Shown here: positions 43,578 to 51,614 of the stretch, piece after piece
How positions within the stretch are numbered: the stretch's first letter is position 1
Layout: the number at the start of each line of letters is the position of its first letter
Assembly (NCBI GenBank): GCA_017501255.1
Contig: JAFVXE010000017.1
Coordinates: forward strand, 1-64,000
Origin: Clostridia bacterium
GTDB taxonomy: Bacteria; Bacillota; Clostridia; Christensenellales; Aristaeellaceae
Length of the DNA stretch: 64,000 nucleotides
Direction of reading: 5' to 3'
Translations under genes and position numbers: made by a program
Notes under the pieces: generated by a model
What the model was told of the DNA's origin: nothing
The model's database searches: none
Seen by the model: only the letters and a program-made list of their open reading frames with translations

Positions 43578-43607
43578 AAAAGCGACCGCACACTGGCGGC
43601 CGCTTTT
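43578..43607 (+). terminator. Terminator after the cyclo-ligase gene
   Basis: AAAAGCGACCGC and GCGGCCGCTTTT pair over 12 positions with one mismatch and a six-base loop; the T-run is in the second arm. It marks the end of the GC-rich chromosomal block before the polysaccharide locus. Confidence 0.7.
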
Positions 43608-43814
43608 GGTTTCCTCAGTTCTGAGAAGTGCTCATAGTGCGTTCTGCCTGTTTGACGAGGCGATTCGACACTGTATTGGTTTTGGTTCCTGATTGATTGC
43701 TGCATGAGGTATATAGCAAGCCTTTTTTCTGCAATGATGATCAGGATCAGGAAGAAGGTTGATATACATGATAAAAAGGCTATAGAAAATACCAAGAATT
43801 GGAAGTAACATAGG
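43608..43814. other. Gene-free spacer between the cyclo-ligase terminator and the polysaccharide promoter
   Basis: Base composition drops here from GC-rich to AT-rich. Short open frames on the minus strand have no ribosome-binding site and no recognisable family, so I see no supported gene. Confidence 0.5.
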
Positions 43815-43843
43815 TTGACATATATTAATGCGGTGAGTACAAT
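43815..43843 (+). promoter_or_regulatory. Consensus promoter of the polysaccharide locus
   Basis: A perfect TTGACA and TACAAT are separated by 17 bases. The first gene of the locus starts about 380 bases downstream, so the message has a long leader. No other strong promoter was seen before the first seven genes. Confidence 0.75.
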
Positions 43844-43849
43844 ATACGT

Positions 43850-44226
43850 GGGTATCTGTACCCATGTATCAATATGTAGCCATAGATATCACATGACGCA
43901 GATTGGGCATTGCTTAGGCTTTCCGGGGAATGTCTCCTGCTGATAGACCATTGCTGTGTGTATATACCCACAGCACACCAATAAGCCCATTGAGTTGGGA
44001 GGGCGGAGCTTTGCCCTGACGACTGTAGTGGGTAAAGAGATAGAGTAAGTTGTATGAGAAGCTTATGTGAGCATGGTGGATATGCTTGCGATACTTCGGG
44101 AAAGAAGCTGGAGTGTTTTGGCAAAGTATTAGGGCGATTGAGACTCCGTTTTGCAAAATCAAAAGCAAGACGGAGCTATATACGGGAATAGCCCAGATAA
44201 ATTTATAGAGGAATGATATAGAGAGT
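43850..44226 (+). promoter_or_regulatory. Long structured leader of the polysaccharide operon
   Basis: About 375 bases without a supported gene contain several dyads. GGGTA/TACCC lies at the 5' end. A 24-base near-palindrome lies at 43952-43975 (TGCTGTG ... CACAGCA, one mismatch). AGGGC/GCCCT lies at 44000-44017. An 11-pair hairpin lies at 44144-44175 (CTCCGTTTTGC with GCAAGACGGAG, one G-U pair). None ends in a full T-run. Long leaders before clostridial capsule operons can carry processive antitermination sites, but no known class is recognised here. Confidence 0.5.
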
Positions 44227-45495
44227 ATGAGCAATTTCACACGCTTCGAAAATAAAGTCTGGCTGGCTACACCAACAATGCATGGTGATGAAATGAAATA
44301 TATCCAGCAGGCATATGAGACCAATTGGATGAGTACCGTTGGCGAGAACATCAACGAAGTTGAAAGAATTGCTGCAGAAAAGGCAGAAATGAAGTATGCA
44401 GTCGGCTTGTCTTGCTGTACTGCGGCTCTTCATCTTGCAGTTAAGCACGCCGGAGAGAGCCTTTATGGCAAACCCGCTGTCAGCCACGGTGCACTGGAAG
44501 GCAAGCGCGTGTTCTGCTCGGATATGACTTTTGATGCTACGCTGAATCCTGTGGTCTACGAGGGAGGCATTCCTGTGTTTATTGACACCGAGGAATCCTC
44601 GTGGAATATGGATCCATTGGCTCTTGAAAAGGCTTTCGAGATGTATCCGGATGTGAAATTGGTTGTTTCTGCTGAACTCTATGGTTTCCCCGGACGAATG
44701 GACTTGATTAAGCAGATTTGTCAAAAGCACGGTGCGCTGCTGATCGAGGATGCTGCTGAGGCCATGGGCGCAACTATTCATGGCAAGCAGTGCGGGTCCT
44801 TTGGTGATTACTCCGCTATCAGTTACAATGGTAATAAGATCATCACCGGCTCTTCTGGTGGATGCCTGCTCACGAATGATTTGGAAGTTGCAAACAAGGC
44901 TCGCAAGTGGTCGACGCAAGCTCGCGAGAATGCGCCTTGGTATCAACATGAAGAAGTGGGCTACAATTATCGTATGAGCAATGTGATTGCTAGCGTTGTG
45001 AGAGGGCAATATCCATACCTTGAGGAGCATATTGCACAGAAGAAGGCAATTTATGAGCGCTACAAAGAAGGTTTCAGGGATCTGCCGGTACAGATGAATC
45101 CGATTACTGATGGAACAGAGCCGAACTACTGGCTGAGCTGTATGATCATTGACAAGGAGTATATGTGTAAGCAGGTTCGGGACGACAGTACGGCTTTGTT
45201 TGTCAAGGTGTCAGGGAAGACCTGCCCGACAGAGATCTTGGAGAAGCTGGCCGAGTATAATGCGGAGGGTAGGCCGATTTGGAAGCCGATGCATATGCAG
45301 CCGATGTACCGGATGCATGAATTTGTGACCCGCGAGGGCAGCGGCAGGTGCCGGACGAATGCATATATCGAAGGCAGAGTTACCGATGTCGGTGCAGATA
45401 TCTTTGACCGGGGCTTGTGCCTGCCGTCGGATAACAAGATGACGGAGTGGGAGCAGGATGGAGTTATTGAAATTGTGAAGAGCTGCTTTAAGTGA
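44227..45495 (+). CDS. DegT/DnrJ/EryC1/StrS-family sugar aminotransferase
   Basis: A 422-residue PLP enzyme that transfers an amino group to a keto-sugar nucleotide. Family features are the cofactor region GLSCCTAALHLAVKHAG, LLIEDAAEAMGATIHGKQCGS, and the Schiff-base lysine near residue 204 in ISYNGNKIITGSSGG. An insert of about 20 residues near 80 (GKPAVSHGALEGKRVFCSD) is seen in PglE-like members. It is followed directly by a PglC-like transferase, so it likely helps make the amino sugar used first in the repeat unit. No NDP-sugar dehydratase is present in the locus. The ribosome-binding site is poor (ATAGAGAGT). Confidence 0.9.
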   Translation: MSNFTRFENKVWLATPTMHGDEMKYIQQAYETNWMSTVGENINEVERIAAEKAEMKYAVGLSCCTAALHLAVKHAGESLYGKPAVSHGALEGKRVFCSDMTFDATLNPVVYEGGIPVFIDTEESSWNMDPLALEKAFEMYPDVKLVVSAELYGFPGRMDLIKQICQKHGALLIEDAAEAMGATIHGKQCGSFGDYSAISYNGNKIITGSSGGCLLTNDLEVANKARKWSTQARENAPWYQHEEVGYNYRMSNVIASVVRGQYPYLEEHIAQKKAIYERYKEGFRDLPVQMNPITDGTEPNYWLSCMIIDKEYMCKQVRDDSTALFVKVSGKTCPTEILEKLAEYNAEGRPIWKPMHMQPMYRMHEFVTREGSGRCRTNAYIEGRVTDVGADIFDRGLCLPSDNKMTEWEQDGVIEIVKSCFK

Positions 45496-45506
45496 GGATA
45501 CGAAAG

Positions 45507-46118
45507 ATGTACGCAAAGTATTTCAAGAGGCTGATTGACTTTGTGCTGTCACTGGCAGTGCTGATTGTGCTCTCTCCGGTGTTGTTGATTTTGATTGTAG
45601 CAGGTGCGATTGCTATGGGTGGGAATCCATTCTTTGTGCAGCCTCGTCCGGGCAAAAACGAGAAAATCTTCAAGCTTATCAAGTTCCGCACCATGGACAA
45701 CCGCAAGGATCAGAAAGGCAATCTGCTGCCGGATGATGTGCGACTGAATAAGTATGGACGGATTCTGCGAAGTACTTCTCTGGACGAACTGCCGGAACTG
45801 ATCAATATTTTGGCGGGTGATATGAGCATCGTGGGGCCGAGACCTTTGCTGGTTGATTATCTGCCCCTTTACAATGAAGAACAGCGGCATCGTCATGATG
45901 TTCGACCGGGGCTGACAGGATTGGCACAGGTAAATGGTCGAAACGCGATTAGTTGGGAAGATAGATTTATGTTTGATGTGGAATATGTCAGAAATATCAC
46001 ATTTGCTGGCGATATAGAAATCATCTGGAAGACCGTGATGTCAGTCCTAAAGCGTGAAGGAATTAGTTCTAGAACCAATGCAACAATGGAAGATTTTATG
46101 GGGACGAAGGAAAATTGA
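45507..46118 (+). CDS. Undecaprenyl-phosphate sugar-phosphate transferase (PglC-type)
   Basis: A 203-residue monotopic phosphoglycosyl transferase of the bacterial sugar transferase family. It has an N-terminal reentrant helix (FKRLIDFVLSLAVLIVLSPV), FVQPRPGKNEKIFKLIKFRTM, the catalytic Asp-Glu pair in STSLDELPELINIL, and MSIVGPRPLLVDYLPLY. It moves a sugar phosphate from UDP-sugar to undecaprenyl phosphate at the inner membrane face, starting the repeat unit. It is the small form, without the large N-terminal membrane domain of WbaP. A GTG 15 bases upstream, overlapping the previous stop, is an alternative start. Confidence 0.93.
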   Translation: MYAKYFKRLIDFVLSLAVLIVLSPVLLILIVAGAIAMGGNPFFVQPRPGKNEKIFKLIKFRTMDNRKDQKGNLLPDDVRLNKYGRILRSTSLDELPELINILAGDMSIVGPRPLLVDYLPLYNEEQRHRHDVRPGLTGLAQVNGRNAISWEDRFMFDVEYVRNITFAGDIEIIWKTVMSVLKREGISSRTNATMEDFMGTKEN

Positions 46119-46140
46119 AAGACATTGAGGGATTACAATC

Positions 46141-47310
46141 ATGATCAGCACACCATACTATGTAATTGAAAAGCATCAATTAGATAAATCTATAGACAGC
46201 TTAAAAAACGCACTTGAAAAGTATTGGAATAACTACATAATCGGATATTCATATAAAACCAATGCTCTTCCTTGGATAATCAAGTATTTTAAAGAACAAG
46301 GTTGTTTTGCCGAGGTTGTATCAGACGATGAATATCTCTTGGCAAAGCACATTGGATATAGTGTTAGTGACTTGATTTATAATGGACCTATCAAAACTAA
46401 AGTTACTATGGCTGAGGCGATTAGAAGCGGAGGCATTGTTAATCTTGATTCTCACCGAGAAATCGACTGGTTGCAAGATTTGAAAAACAATCGTAAGCAA
46501 TATTCTGTTGGCCTTCGTGTAAACTTTGATATAGAGAAAATGTGTCCAGGTCAGTCCGCGTGTGGTGATGAGGGCGGTCGTTTTGGATTCTGCTATGAAA
46601 ATGGCGAATTAGGCAAGGCGATTAGTAGAGTAAGAGAATCGGGTGTGGAGATTGCTGGACTTCATTTACATACAAGCTCGAAAACGAGAGGTTTGGATAT
46701 CTATAAAGCAATTGCCCGAACAGCTTGTCAAATTGTTACTGATTTTGATTTAAAGCTTAAATATATCGATGTTGGAGGAGGCTTTTTTGGCGGAGTGTCC
46801 AATAAGCCTCAGTTTGATGATTATTTGAGAGAAATATCAGAGTTGTTGAAACAATGCCTTGATCCGATGAAGACAAAATTAATTGTTGAACCGGGTATGT
46901 CTGTAATTGGTCCTAATATCAGTTATGTTACTTCGGTTATAGATGTTAAGCAGACTTCATATGGAGTATTTGTTGTAACTGATGGTAGTCGCACGCAAAT
47001 AGATCCCTTGATGTCAAAATCAAGTTATTTCCATAACATTGACTATCAAAGTGATGACAATACCAAAGTAAATAAGCAGGTTGTATGCGGATACACCTGT
47101 ATGGAGCATGACCGGTTGTTCGAGTTGCGGGAAAAGAGAGCGTTAACAGCTGGGGATTTGATTACTTACCACAAAGTAGGCGCATATACAATGTGCCTTA
47201 CTCCATTATTTATCAAGTATTTCCCAGAGGTGTACGTGAAAGATATGGATCAACTGATTCTGGCAAGAGAACACTGGACACCTGAATTCTACTGTCAGGG
47301 AACTCGTTAA
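46141..47310 (+). CDS. PLP-dependent fold-III decarboxylase (LysA/ornithine decarboxylase group 2 type)
   Basis: A 389-residue alanine-racemase-fold decarboxylase. The N-terminal barrel begins YYVIEKHQLDKSIDSL, with the PLP lysine in GYSYKTNALPWI near residue 39. Phosphate-binding and substrate segments are GLHLHTSSKTRG, YIDVGGGFFGG and VEPGMSVIGPNISYV. The C-terminal barrel includes GYTCMEHDRLFE, with the Cys that reaches the partner active site. The relatives decarboxylate diaminopimelate, ornithine, carboxynorspermidine or carrier-bound glutamate. Its position between the initiating transferase and an ATP-grasp ligase suggests a role in making an amine substituent rather than in lysine synthesis. 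Confidence 0.85.
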   Translation: MISTPYYVIEKHQLDKSIDSLKNALEKYWNNYIIGYSYKTNALPWIIKYFKEQGCFAEVVSDDEYLLAKHIGYSVSDLIYNGPIKTKVTMAEAIRSGGIVNLDSHREIDWLQDLKNNRKQYSVGLRVNFDIEKMCPGQSACGDEGGRFGFCYENGELGKAISRVRESGVEIAGLHLHTSSKTRGLDIYKAIARTACQIVTDFDLKLKYIDVGGGFFGGVSNKPQFDDYLREISELLKQCLDPMKTKLIVEPGMSVIGPNISYVTSVIDVKQTSYGVFVVTDGSRTQIDPLMSKSSYFHNIDYQSDDNTKVNKQVVCGYTCMEHDRLFELREKRALTAGDLITYHKVGAYTMCLTPLFIKYFPEVYVKDMDQLILAREHWTPEFYCQGTR

Positions 47311-47326
47311 GTAAGGAGACGGAGTG

Positions 47327-48289
47327 ATGAATTTTCTGATTTTAGCAGCTGGAACGAGAAATAAGATTGTCCAGTATTTCAAAAAGACTTTTGCAGGTGT
47401 TGGAACAGTTGTTGCTACGGATGCCAGTAACTTGGGACCGGCAATTTATGATGCGGACAAATATTATGTTGTGCCGTCCATCATGGCTCTCGGCTATATT
47501 GATCAGATTTTGGATATCTGCAAAAATGAAAAGATAGATGGCGTTCTTAGCCTTATTGATCCAGAACTGTCCCTCTTGGCTGCTAACGTAGAACGGTTCA
47601 GGGAAATTGGAACAACCGTGATTGGCAGTTCCTATGAGCTTTGTGAAATGGCTCTAGATAAGATGCAGATGTACAAGTGGCTGGTCGATCATGATTACAA
47701 GTGCGCTCGTTCTTGGATTGATAAGGAAAAGTTCTATAAGGCTGTTAACGCAGGGGAAGTGACTTATCCTGTCTTTGTCAAGCCGTATAGAGGCTCTGCA
47801 AGCATCAGCATTTCCAAGGTAAACGATAAGGAGACTATTGAACAGCTCTTTGCACATGAGGACGATTTGATGATTCAGGAATTCCTCGATGGTCAGGAAA
47901 TCGGCGCGGATGTGTACATTGATATGATTTCCGGTGAAGTGGTATCGATCTTCACGAAGAAGAAGATTAGGATGCGTGCCGGTGAGACTGATAAAGCGGT
48001 GAGTTTCAAGGATCCAACTCTATTTGAATTGATTGAGAAGTTTGTGCTCGAAGCTGGATACAAGGGTCAGATCGACATTGACATTTTTGAAATCGATGGT
48101 CAGTATTATTTTAGCGAAGTAAATCCGAGATTCGGCGGTGGATATCCACATGCTTATGAATCTGGTTGTGACCATATGAATCTGATTCTGGAAAACCTGA
48201 GAGGGAACGCAAATCAGAAGAATATTGGTGCTTACGACGAAGGCATCTATATGATGAAGTACAACGAAGTGAAGACTGTGAAAATTTGA
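47327..48289 (+). CDS. ATP-grasp ligase (carbamoyl-phosphate-synthase-like)
   Basis: A 320-residue ATP-grasp enzyme. The pre-ATP-grasp domain opens NFLILAAGTRNKIVQYFKK. The ATP-binding part includes YPVFVKPYRGSASISISKV and DDLMIQEFLDGQEIGADVYID, and the metal/ATP residues lie in SEVNPRFGGGYPHAYESG. It probably forms an amide or similar bond between a carboxylate and an amine via an acyl phosphate. The start is taken at ATG; a GTG one codon earlier is also possible. It lies 16 bases after the PLP decarboxylase. Confidence 0.88.
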   Translation: MNFLILAAGTRNKIVQYFKKTFAGVGTVVATDASNLGPAIYDADKYYVVPSIMALGYIDQILDICKNEKIDGVLSLIDPELSLLAANVERFREIGTTVIGSSYELCEMALDKMQMYKWLVDHDYKCARSWIDKEKFYKAVNAGEVTYPVFVKPYRGSASISISKVNDKETIEQLFAHEDDLMIQEFLDGQEIGADVYIDMISGEVVSIFTKKKIRMRAGETDKAVSFKDPTLFELIEKFVLEAGYKGQIDIDIFEIDGQYYFSEVNPRFGGGYPHAYESGCDHMNLILENLRGNANQKNIGAYDEGIYMMKYNEVKTVKI

Positions 48290-48299
48290 GAGGTAGATT

Positions 48300-49382
48300 A
48301 TGAAAATCGCAATGATCGCTAATAGTTCGAGTGGACTCTATGAATTTCGTAGAGAACTAATTCTTCGTCTGATAGCTGACGGCTATGAAGTCATTGCGTT
48401 AACGCCTTACGATGGCCGTGAAGAGCAACTTAAAGAAACAGGGATTAAACTCATTAATGTTGCTGTTGATCGTAGAGGGATGAACCCCATTCATGATTTA
48501 TTCTTGCTCAATACATATAGAAAAATAATTAAGGCTGAAAAACCGGATCAGGTTGTAACCTACACAATTAAACCAAATATTTATGGCGGCGCTGTATGTC
48601 GTCTTCTGAAAGTGCCTTATGCAGCCAATATTACTGGATTGGGAACTGCATTCGAAATTCAAGGCTTCCTTCGGAAGATAATTACTACTATGTATAGGTA
48701 CTCACTAAAAAGAGCAAAGTCCGTGTTCTTCGAAAATTCAGAAAATTTGCAGATATTCCTTGATAAAACTATTATCAGGAAAAAACAAGCTGTATTGCTT
48801 AATGGTGCGGGTGTAAATTTAGAACATTTTAGCGTACTGCAATATCCAGAGAATAATGACGAAACACGCTTCTTGTTCATGGGTCGGGTGATGGCAGAAA
48901 AAGGTGTTAATGAACTTTTTGAGGCTATGCGGATGCTGAAAAAAGATGGCTATAACTGTACGCTTGATATGCTTGGTGGATTTGATGAGAATTATGAGCA
49001 AAAGATCAAAGAAGCGGAATTTGAAGGTTGGCTGAAATACCGTGGCTACCAGTCTGATGTCAGACCATTTATTAGAAAATGCCACTGCTTTGTTCTTCCT
49101 AGTTACCATGAAGGAATGGCAAACACAAATCTTGAATGTGCAAGTTCAGGGCGCCCAGTAATCACAAGCAATATCCCGGGTTGCAAGGAAGCGGTTATTG
49201 AAGGGGTGAGTGGTTTGCTGTGTGAGCCGAAAACTGCTGATAGTTTGTATATTGCGATGAAGCAGATGGCTGAGATGAGCATTGACGAGAGACGTGCTAT
49301 GGGTCTGGCTGGCCGAAAACGGATGGAAGATGTGTTTGATAAGAAAAAAGTTGTTGAAGAGACGATTATGCACTTGGTTTGA
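48300..49382 (+). CDS. Glycosyltransferase family 4
   Basis: A 360-residue GT-B retaining glycosyltransferase. The N-terminal half has MKIAMIANSSSGLYEFRRELI and VVTYTIKPNIYGGAVCRLL, and the C-terminal half has FMGRVMAEKGVNEL and the EX7E nucleotide-sugar motif in YHEGMANTNLECASSGRPV. It adds a sugar to the lipid-linked intermediate on the cytosolic face. The donor is unknown. RBS: GAGAGGTAG. The base composition here is clearly AT-richer than in the housekeeping region. Confidence 0.92.
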   Translation: MKIAMIANSSSGLYEFRRELILRLIADGYEVIALTPYDGREEQLKETGIKLINVAVDRRGMNPIHDLFLLNTYRKIIKAEKPDQVVTYTIKPNIYGGAVCRLLKVPYAANITGLGTAFEIQGFLRKIITTMYRYSLKRAKSVFFENSENLQIFLDKTIIRKKQAVLLNGAGVNLEHFSVLQYPENNDETRFLFMGRVMAEKGVNELFEAMRMLKKDGYNCTLDMLGGFDENYEQKIKEAEFEGWLKYRGYQSDVRPFIRKCHCFVLPSYHEGMANTNLECASSGRPVITSNIPGCKEAVIEGVSGLLCEPKTADSLYIAMKQMAEMSIDERRAMGLAGRKRMEDVFDKKKVVEETIMHLV

Positions 49383-49396
49383 CGAGGCGTGATAGA

Positions 49397-50407
49397 ATGG
49401 CGAAATTAAGCATTATTATTCCTGTATACAATGTTGAAGATTATCTTGACGAGTGTGTAGAGAGTATAACATCCCAGATTGGTGACGGAAGAGATGATAT
49501 TGAGGTTGTCTTAGTTGATGACGGCTCCAAAGATAGTTCAGGCATAAAGTGCGATTCTTGGTCAAACAAGAAAAAATACATAAATACAATTCATAAGGTT
49601 AACGGTGGGCTTTCTTCTGCAAGAAATGCCGGGTTAGATGTTGCGATTGGTGAATATATCCTTTTTGTAGACTCTGATGATAAAATCGCTTCAGGGAGCA
49701 TAGATTCTATATTAAAAGGAATTACGGAATCAAATGCTGATATGTATTTCCTTTCAGGAATTAAGTTCTATCCGGACGGAAGACGAGAAGCGTTAGATGC
49801 TCCTTTTGATCGAAATTTTGTATATCAAAAAGACAGTATAGAAGTAGTAAAATATATATCCGGCATGACACGTTATCCTGGTAGTGCCTGTACAAAAGCA
49901 TATAATCGTCATTTTCTATATAAAAATGAGCTGCGATTTCCGTCTGATCGTAGAATAGCGGAGGACTTAGGGTTTACGCTCAAATGCCTCCTTACGGCAA
50001 ACACATTTGATGTTGTTGAAGGCGATTACTATGAGTACCGTCAAAATAGAGAAGGATCAATCACAAGTAACTCTACGAGCATAAATAAATCATTTTGGAA
50101 TTTGGCGATCTTTCTACACGAATCGGTTGAAATGTTGAGCCATAATAGACAACCGATAGCGCTTAAGGATGGATATGCTTTGAGTCTTGTTGCGTATGAA
50201 TATTCGGTTATGCTGGTTCATTACAGCCGTGTAACAGAACGAGTAGAAGAGGCTAAGGAAATAATGAACAACCATAAATGGCTGCGACATTACTTTACAA
50301 CGAAACGCGGTAGAGTAATTTCGTTAATGATAAGTATGCTGGGCGTGAAAGCTACATCAAAAGTATTGGCCTATGCTTATATGCAACGAGAAAGGGAAAA
50401 TAGCTAA
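49397..50407 (+). CDS. Glycosyltransferase family 2
   Basis: A 336-residue GT-A inverting glycosyltransferase: SIIIPVYNVEDYLDECVESI, VLVDDGSKDSSG, NGGLSSARNAGLD and the metal-binding DSDD in YILFVDSDDKI. The start at MAKLSIIIP follows GAGGCG. The stop codon overlaps the next start by one base (TAATG). No membrane span is seen except a weak hydrophobic C-terminal stretch. Confidence 0.92.
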   Translation: MAKLSIIIPVYNVEDYLDECVESITSQIGDGRDDIEVVLVDDGSKDSSGIKCDSWSNKKKYINTIHKVNGGLSSARNAGLDVAIGEYILFVDSDDKIASGSIDSILKGITESNADMYFLSGIKFYPDGRREALDAPFDRNFVYQKDSIEVVKYISGMTRYPGSACTKAYNRHFLYKNELRFPSDRRIAEDLGFTLKCLLTANTFDVVEGDYYEYRQNREGSITSNSTSINKSFWNLAIFLHESVEMLSHNRQPIALKDGYALSLVAYEYSVMLVHYSRVTERVEEAKEIMNNHKWLRHYFTTKRGRVISLMISMLGVKATSKVLAYAYMQRERENS

Positions 50408-51492
50408 TGAAGATCGCTATTGTTACGCTTCATAGAGTGTATAATTATGGTTCTGCTTTGCAAGCATATGCTACCCAAAAAGTGTTTGAGAATCGTGGAT
50501 ATAGCACTCGAATAATTGATTATATCACTCCGCAGAGGACAAAGTGGAAGCTTTTTTGGGGAAAAGGTGCAAAGAATCAGAGTGGGATCGCATACCGTAT
50601 TGCTAAGGTAGGTTCTTTTTTTCTAAAAGAAAAAACATTCGGTCATTTTGTGAGAACGAAATTGAACCTTACAAAAAAGTACATCACAGTAGAGGATCTT
50701 GAAAAAGATATACCAAAGGCCGATGTATATGTGACTGGCAGCGATCAAACGTGGAACAGCCAGTATAATGAGGGAATTGACAGAGGGTTCTTTCTTGACT
50801 TTCTTCCCGAAAATACTAGACGTATTGCATTCGTTGCAAGTTTCGGAAAAACAAAATTAGATGTGAATGAAGTATCTGAAACTAAGAGACTTCTGTCTAG
50901 ATATGAAAAGATTTCTGTACGTGAGGATTCGGCTGTTCATATCGTATCTGGTTTAGGACTTCAAGCACCGGTGCAATTAATTGATCCCACGCTGATGCTT
51001 GAGAAGAGCGAATGGGTAGCGATAGCATCTCCCAGACTTGTAAAGGAGCCCTACCTTATCCTCATGCTTCTTTACAATGAAGATAATCATGCTACTGAAT
51101 ATGCTCGAAAGATAGCAGATGAAAAAGGCTTGAAACTGGTAAAGGTTTCGTGGGAAACGAAGAAACCGTTCATAGTAGATCAATTGTTTACCCACCGGTC
51201 TCCTTCTGATTTTCTCTCCCTATTCTATTATGCGGATTTTGTTGTGACAAACTCCTTCCATGGCTTGGCTTTCAGTATCAATTTTGAAAAGCAGTTTATT
51301 ATGGTGCCGAGAAATGAGTATAATTCCCGGATAGAAAGCCTTCTGAGGTTGACTGGATTGGATAATAGACTTGTTTCGGAGGAAACACAGTTATGTGTGA
51401 TAAACGAACGGATTGAATATCAACCAGTTCGAGAACAGCTTTTGATTGAAAGAAAACGGGCAGAAGAGTTTATTGAAGAAGCACTACCATGA
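50407..51492 (+). CDS. Polysaccharide pyruvyl transferase family protein
   Basis: A 361-residue member of PF04230 (CsaB/WcaK superfamily): it starts KIAIVTLHRVYNYGSALQAYAT, and has VYVTGSDQTWNSQYN, YEKISVREDSAVHIVSGLG, DPTLMLEKSEW and VTNSFHGLAFSINF. The family ketalises sugars with pyruvate from PEP, giving an acidic group, though many members of this subgroup are uncharacterised. It is next but one to an FrhB-like protein, an association common in clostridial and Bacteroides polysaccharide loci. The following gap of 122 bases has a hairpin. Confidence 0.88.
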   Translation: MKIAIVTLHRVYNYGSALQAYATQKVFENRGYSTRIIDYITPQRTKWKLFWGKGAKNQSGIAYRIAKVGSFFLKEKTFGHFVRTKLNLTKKYITVEDLEKDIPKADVYVTGSDQTWNSQYNEGIDRGFFLDFLPENTRRIAFVASFGKTKLDVNEVSETKRLLSRYEKISVREDSAVHIVSGLGLQAPVQLIDPTLMLEKSEWVAIASPRLVKEPYLILMLLYNEDNHATEYARKIADEKGLKLVKVSWETKKPFIVDQLFTHRSPSDFLSLFYYADFVVTNSFHGLAFSINFEKQFIMVPRNEYNSRIESLLRLTGLDNRLVSEETQLCVINERIEYQPVREQLLIERKRAEEFIEEALP

Positions 51493-51515
51493 TATCCTAT
51501 GTTTCGGTTAAGGGA

Positions 51516-51551
51516 AAAAACTGTTAAGGGCGCTCAGATGTAGCAGTTTTT
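51516..51551 (+). terminator. Weak intra-operon hairpin before the FrhB-like gene
   Basis: AAAAACTG and CAGTTTTT form eight pairs around a 20-base loop; the T-run lies in the second arm. It could partly terminate or attenuate the transcript between the pyruvyl-transferase and FrhB-like genes. Confidence 0.45.
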
Positions 51552-51614
51552 CTCGTAAACTATTCTTATTGTTTATGGTGCATGTTATTAATGACAACCG
51601 GAAAGGAAATAAGT

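Noticed and set aside
43632..44124. Small minus-strand frames in the polysaccharide leader region
   Set aside because: They lack ribosome-binding sites and recognisable features, and the region is better explained as spacer and leader.
46141..47310. Housekeeping diaminopimelate decarboxylase (lysA)
   Set aside because: The fold matches, but the AT-rich setting inside the polysaccharide operon and pairing with an ATP-grasp gene make a pathway-specific role more likely; no lysine genes are near.
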